From the NCBI GenBank assembly GCA_964650245.1, contig CAZYQK010000072.1, forward strand, positions 1 through 16,219: a DNA stretch of 16,219 nt. The letters run 5' to 3'. How positions within the stretch are numbered: the first letter of the stretch is position 1; each line of letters starts with the position of its first letter. This document shows, one piece after another, positions 14,997 to 16,219 of the stretch. A model generated the notes under the pieces. It did no database searches, had not been told where the DNA came from, and saw only the letters and a list, made by a program, of their open reading frames with translations. This DNA comes from WS-2 sp964650245 (GTDB lineage: Bacteria > Eisenbacteria > RBG-16-71-46). The position numbers and the translations under genes are program-made.

Positions 14997-15377
14997 CTAT
15001 GGACGTCGCCCTGCGCGGGAGCCTCGCGGAGCGCGCGGAACCCACCCGCTCGCGCTTAAGACCGCCCGCCCGCGCGCGTCGAAGGTCACGCCCTCGCGCT
15101 CGAGCCGCATGCGCTGGGTGAGCGCCCCGTCGGGCGAGAGGCGCGCCAGGCTCAGCCGGCCGCCCGCCCCGACCACGCGGTGCCACGGGAGCGGCGTGCC
15201 TTCGGGCAGCGCGTAGAGCGCGTAGCCTGCGAGGCGCGGCGCGCGCGGGAAGCCCGCGAGTGCCGCGATCTGTCCGTAGGTCGCGACCCTCCCCCGCGGA
15301 ATGCGGCGCACCACGGCGTAGATGCGGGCGTACGCGCCGGAGGCGGGACGGGGGCGCGCGCGGCGCGGCCGGGGCAT
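14997..15377 (-). CDS. Alkyltransferase-like protein (ATL), O6-alkylguanine lesion-binding DNA repair factor
   Basis: ATL proteins share the DNA-binding domain of O6-alkylguanine-DNA alkyltransferase but lack the acceptor cysteine; they flip out and mark O6-alkylguanine and pass it to nucleotide excision repair. The 126 residues show the recognition region RIPRGRVATYGQIAALAG (Tyr34), a probable arginine finger at Arg48, and PWHRV (64-68), in which Trp65 stands where alkyltransferases have Cys (PCHRV). This marks ATL rather than an active MGMT. A basic Arg/Pro-rich start and an Arg/Ala/Gly tail of about 20 residues add length. The ATG at 15377 shares one base with the valS stop (TGATG); a GTG at 15380 adjoins it. 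The uvrB gene in the same window is a plausible partner pathway, though 9 kb away. Confidence 0.9.
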   Translation of the reverse strand: MPRPRRARPRPASGAYARIYAVVRRIPRGRVATYGQIAALAGFPRAPRLAGYALYALPEGTPLPWHRVVGAGGRLSLARLSPDGALTQRMRLEREGVTFDARGRAVLSASGWVPRAPRGSRAGRRP

Positions 15378-16219
15378 CACCCCTGCGTGACGCGCAGCGA
15401 CTCCTGAGCGCGCTTGAGCTTCTCCAGGGTTTCCTCGAGCTGTGCCAGCCGCGCGTGCTCCTTCTCCACCACGTCGGCCCTCGCCTTGGTGAGGAAGTCC
15501 TGGTTGCGGAGCTTCTTCTTGACCGACTCCAGGTCGTCCAGCAGCTTCGCCGCCTCCCTGGCGAGGCGCGCGCGCTCCTCGTCCAGGTCGATCAGCCCTT
15601 CGAGCGGCAGGAACACCTCGGCCCCGCTCACCACCGCGGAGGCCGCGACCGCGGGGCGTGAGCCGTCGCGCGACACGTCGAGGCGCTCGATCCGGGCCAG
15701 CGCCAGAATCTGTTCACGCAGCCGCTCGATCAGGTCGAGCTGCGCCGCGTCGCCGCGCACCATCACCGGCACCCGCTTGCCGGGGGGCAGGTTGTTCTCG
15801 GATCTCAGATTTCGCACCGCCACCACCAGCTGCTGCACGAACGCGATCTGGCGCTCGCACTCGGCGTCGAACCAGGCGCGTTTCGCCACCGGCCACGCCG
15901 CCAGCGCCAGCGTGTCGCCGTCGTGCGGGATGGCCTGCCAGATCTCCTCCGACACGAAGGGCATGAAGGGATGGAGCAGGCGCAGCACTCCGTCCAGCAC
16001 CTTCCACGCCACCCAGCGCGCGGTGCGGCGATCCTCGCGGGCGCCGTTGTCGGAGGGCGCGGCATCCTCGGCCCAGCGCGGCTTCGCCATCTCGAGATAC
16101 CAGTCGCAGTACTCGTTCCAGGTGAAGTGGTAGAGCGCGTTCGCCGCCTCGTTGAATCTGTATGTCTTCAGGTAGCGGGTCGTGTTCTTTACTGCATGCG
16201 CGAGCCGCGAGAGGATCCA
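15377..16219 (-). CDS. valS: Valine--tRNA ligase, C-terminal part (5' end beyond the window)
   Basis: The last 280 codons of a class I aminoacyl-tRNA synthetase that charges tRNA-Val. The frame is open to the right edge, where translation gives WILSRLAHAV, then YRFNEAANALYHFTWNEYCDW, the typical entry to the ValS anticodon-binding domain. HPFMPFVSEEIWQAIP and RSENNLPPGKRVPVMV follow, and the end (about 215-280) is the charged coiled-coil tRNA-binding arm unique to ValS. The HIGH and KMSKS catalytic motifs lie upstream outside the window. The start cannot be given. Its stop overlaps the ATL start by one base. Confidence 0.96.
   Translation of the reverse strand, partial: WILSRLAHAVKNTTRYLKTYRFNEAANALYHFTWNEYCDWYLEMAKPRWAEDAAPSDNGAREDRRTARWVAWKVLDGVLRLLHPFMPFVSEEIWQAIPHDGDTLALAAWPVAKRAWFDAECERQIAFVQQLVVAVRNLRSENNLPPGKRVPVMVRGDAAQLDLIERLREQILALARIERLDVSRDGSRPAVAASAVVSGAEVFLPLEGLIDLDEERARLAREAAKLLDDLESVKKKLRNQDFLTKARADVVEKEHARLAQLEETLEKLKRAQESLRVTQG

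Noticed and set aside
13517..15121. A 534-codon plus-strand frame over the second glycosyltransferase and the ATL gene
   Set aside because: It is a frame-shifted shadow of a membrane protein with clear GT39 features; the translation is Arg/Ala/Pro-rich and has no hydrophobic segments.

Overview
The window is very GC-rich DNA (about 70 % or more by eye, not counted) that is densely packed with bacterial genes. Neighbouring genes often overlap by 1 to 11 bases, and GTG and TTG starts occur. I see no rRNA, no intact tRNA, no CRISPR array, no insertion sequence and no phage gene. The core genes (uvrB, nadC, tatC, a type III pantothenate kinase, valS) show a bacterial chromosome. The lineage cannot be fixed from the sequence. 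An uncultured high-GC group (Eisenbacteria, Gemmatimonadota or Myxococcota-like) is a guess only.

Left part (about 44-5630, minus strand): a housekeeping and cofactor block read right to left: uvrB, a possible 27-codon leader ORF, nadC, birA, tatC, coaX. From nadC to coaX the genes overlap by 8, 4 and 11 bases, which suggests one translationally coupled operon making NAD, biotinylated proteins and CoA, with the Tat translocase between them. A hairpin abuts the coaX stop.

Middle (5839-7272, plus strand): a single subtilisin-family (S8) serine protease, divergent from uvrB. It has a complete catalytic triad but no visible signal peptide, and its N-terminal region is unusual.

Right-centre (7289-14996): an envelope-glycan region in two divergent arms. 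The minus arm has an ArnT/PMT-like membrane glycosyltransferase coupled by a GTGA overlap to a NodB-like polysaccharide deacetylase, then perhaps a 30-codon ORF. The plus arm has an FAD-dependent amine-oxidase-fold oxidoreductase, a non-hydrolysing UDP-GlcNAc 2-epimerase and a second ArnT/PMT-like glycosyltransferase, almost without gaps. Between the arms are a small SnoaL/NTF2-like lipoprotein gene and a 464-base non-coding stretch with two inverted repeats. Together these genes could make, move and trim a lipid-linked or surface sugar (inference).

Right end (14997-16219, minus strand): the 3' part of valS, cut by the window edge, overlaps by one base an alkyltransferase-like (ATL) DNA repair gene. 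The ATL stop codon directly abuts the convergent glycosyltransferase stop.
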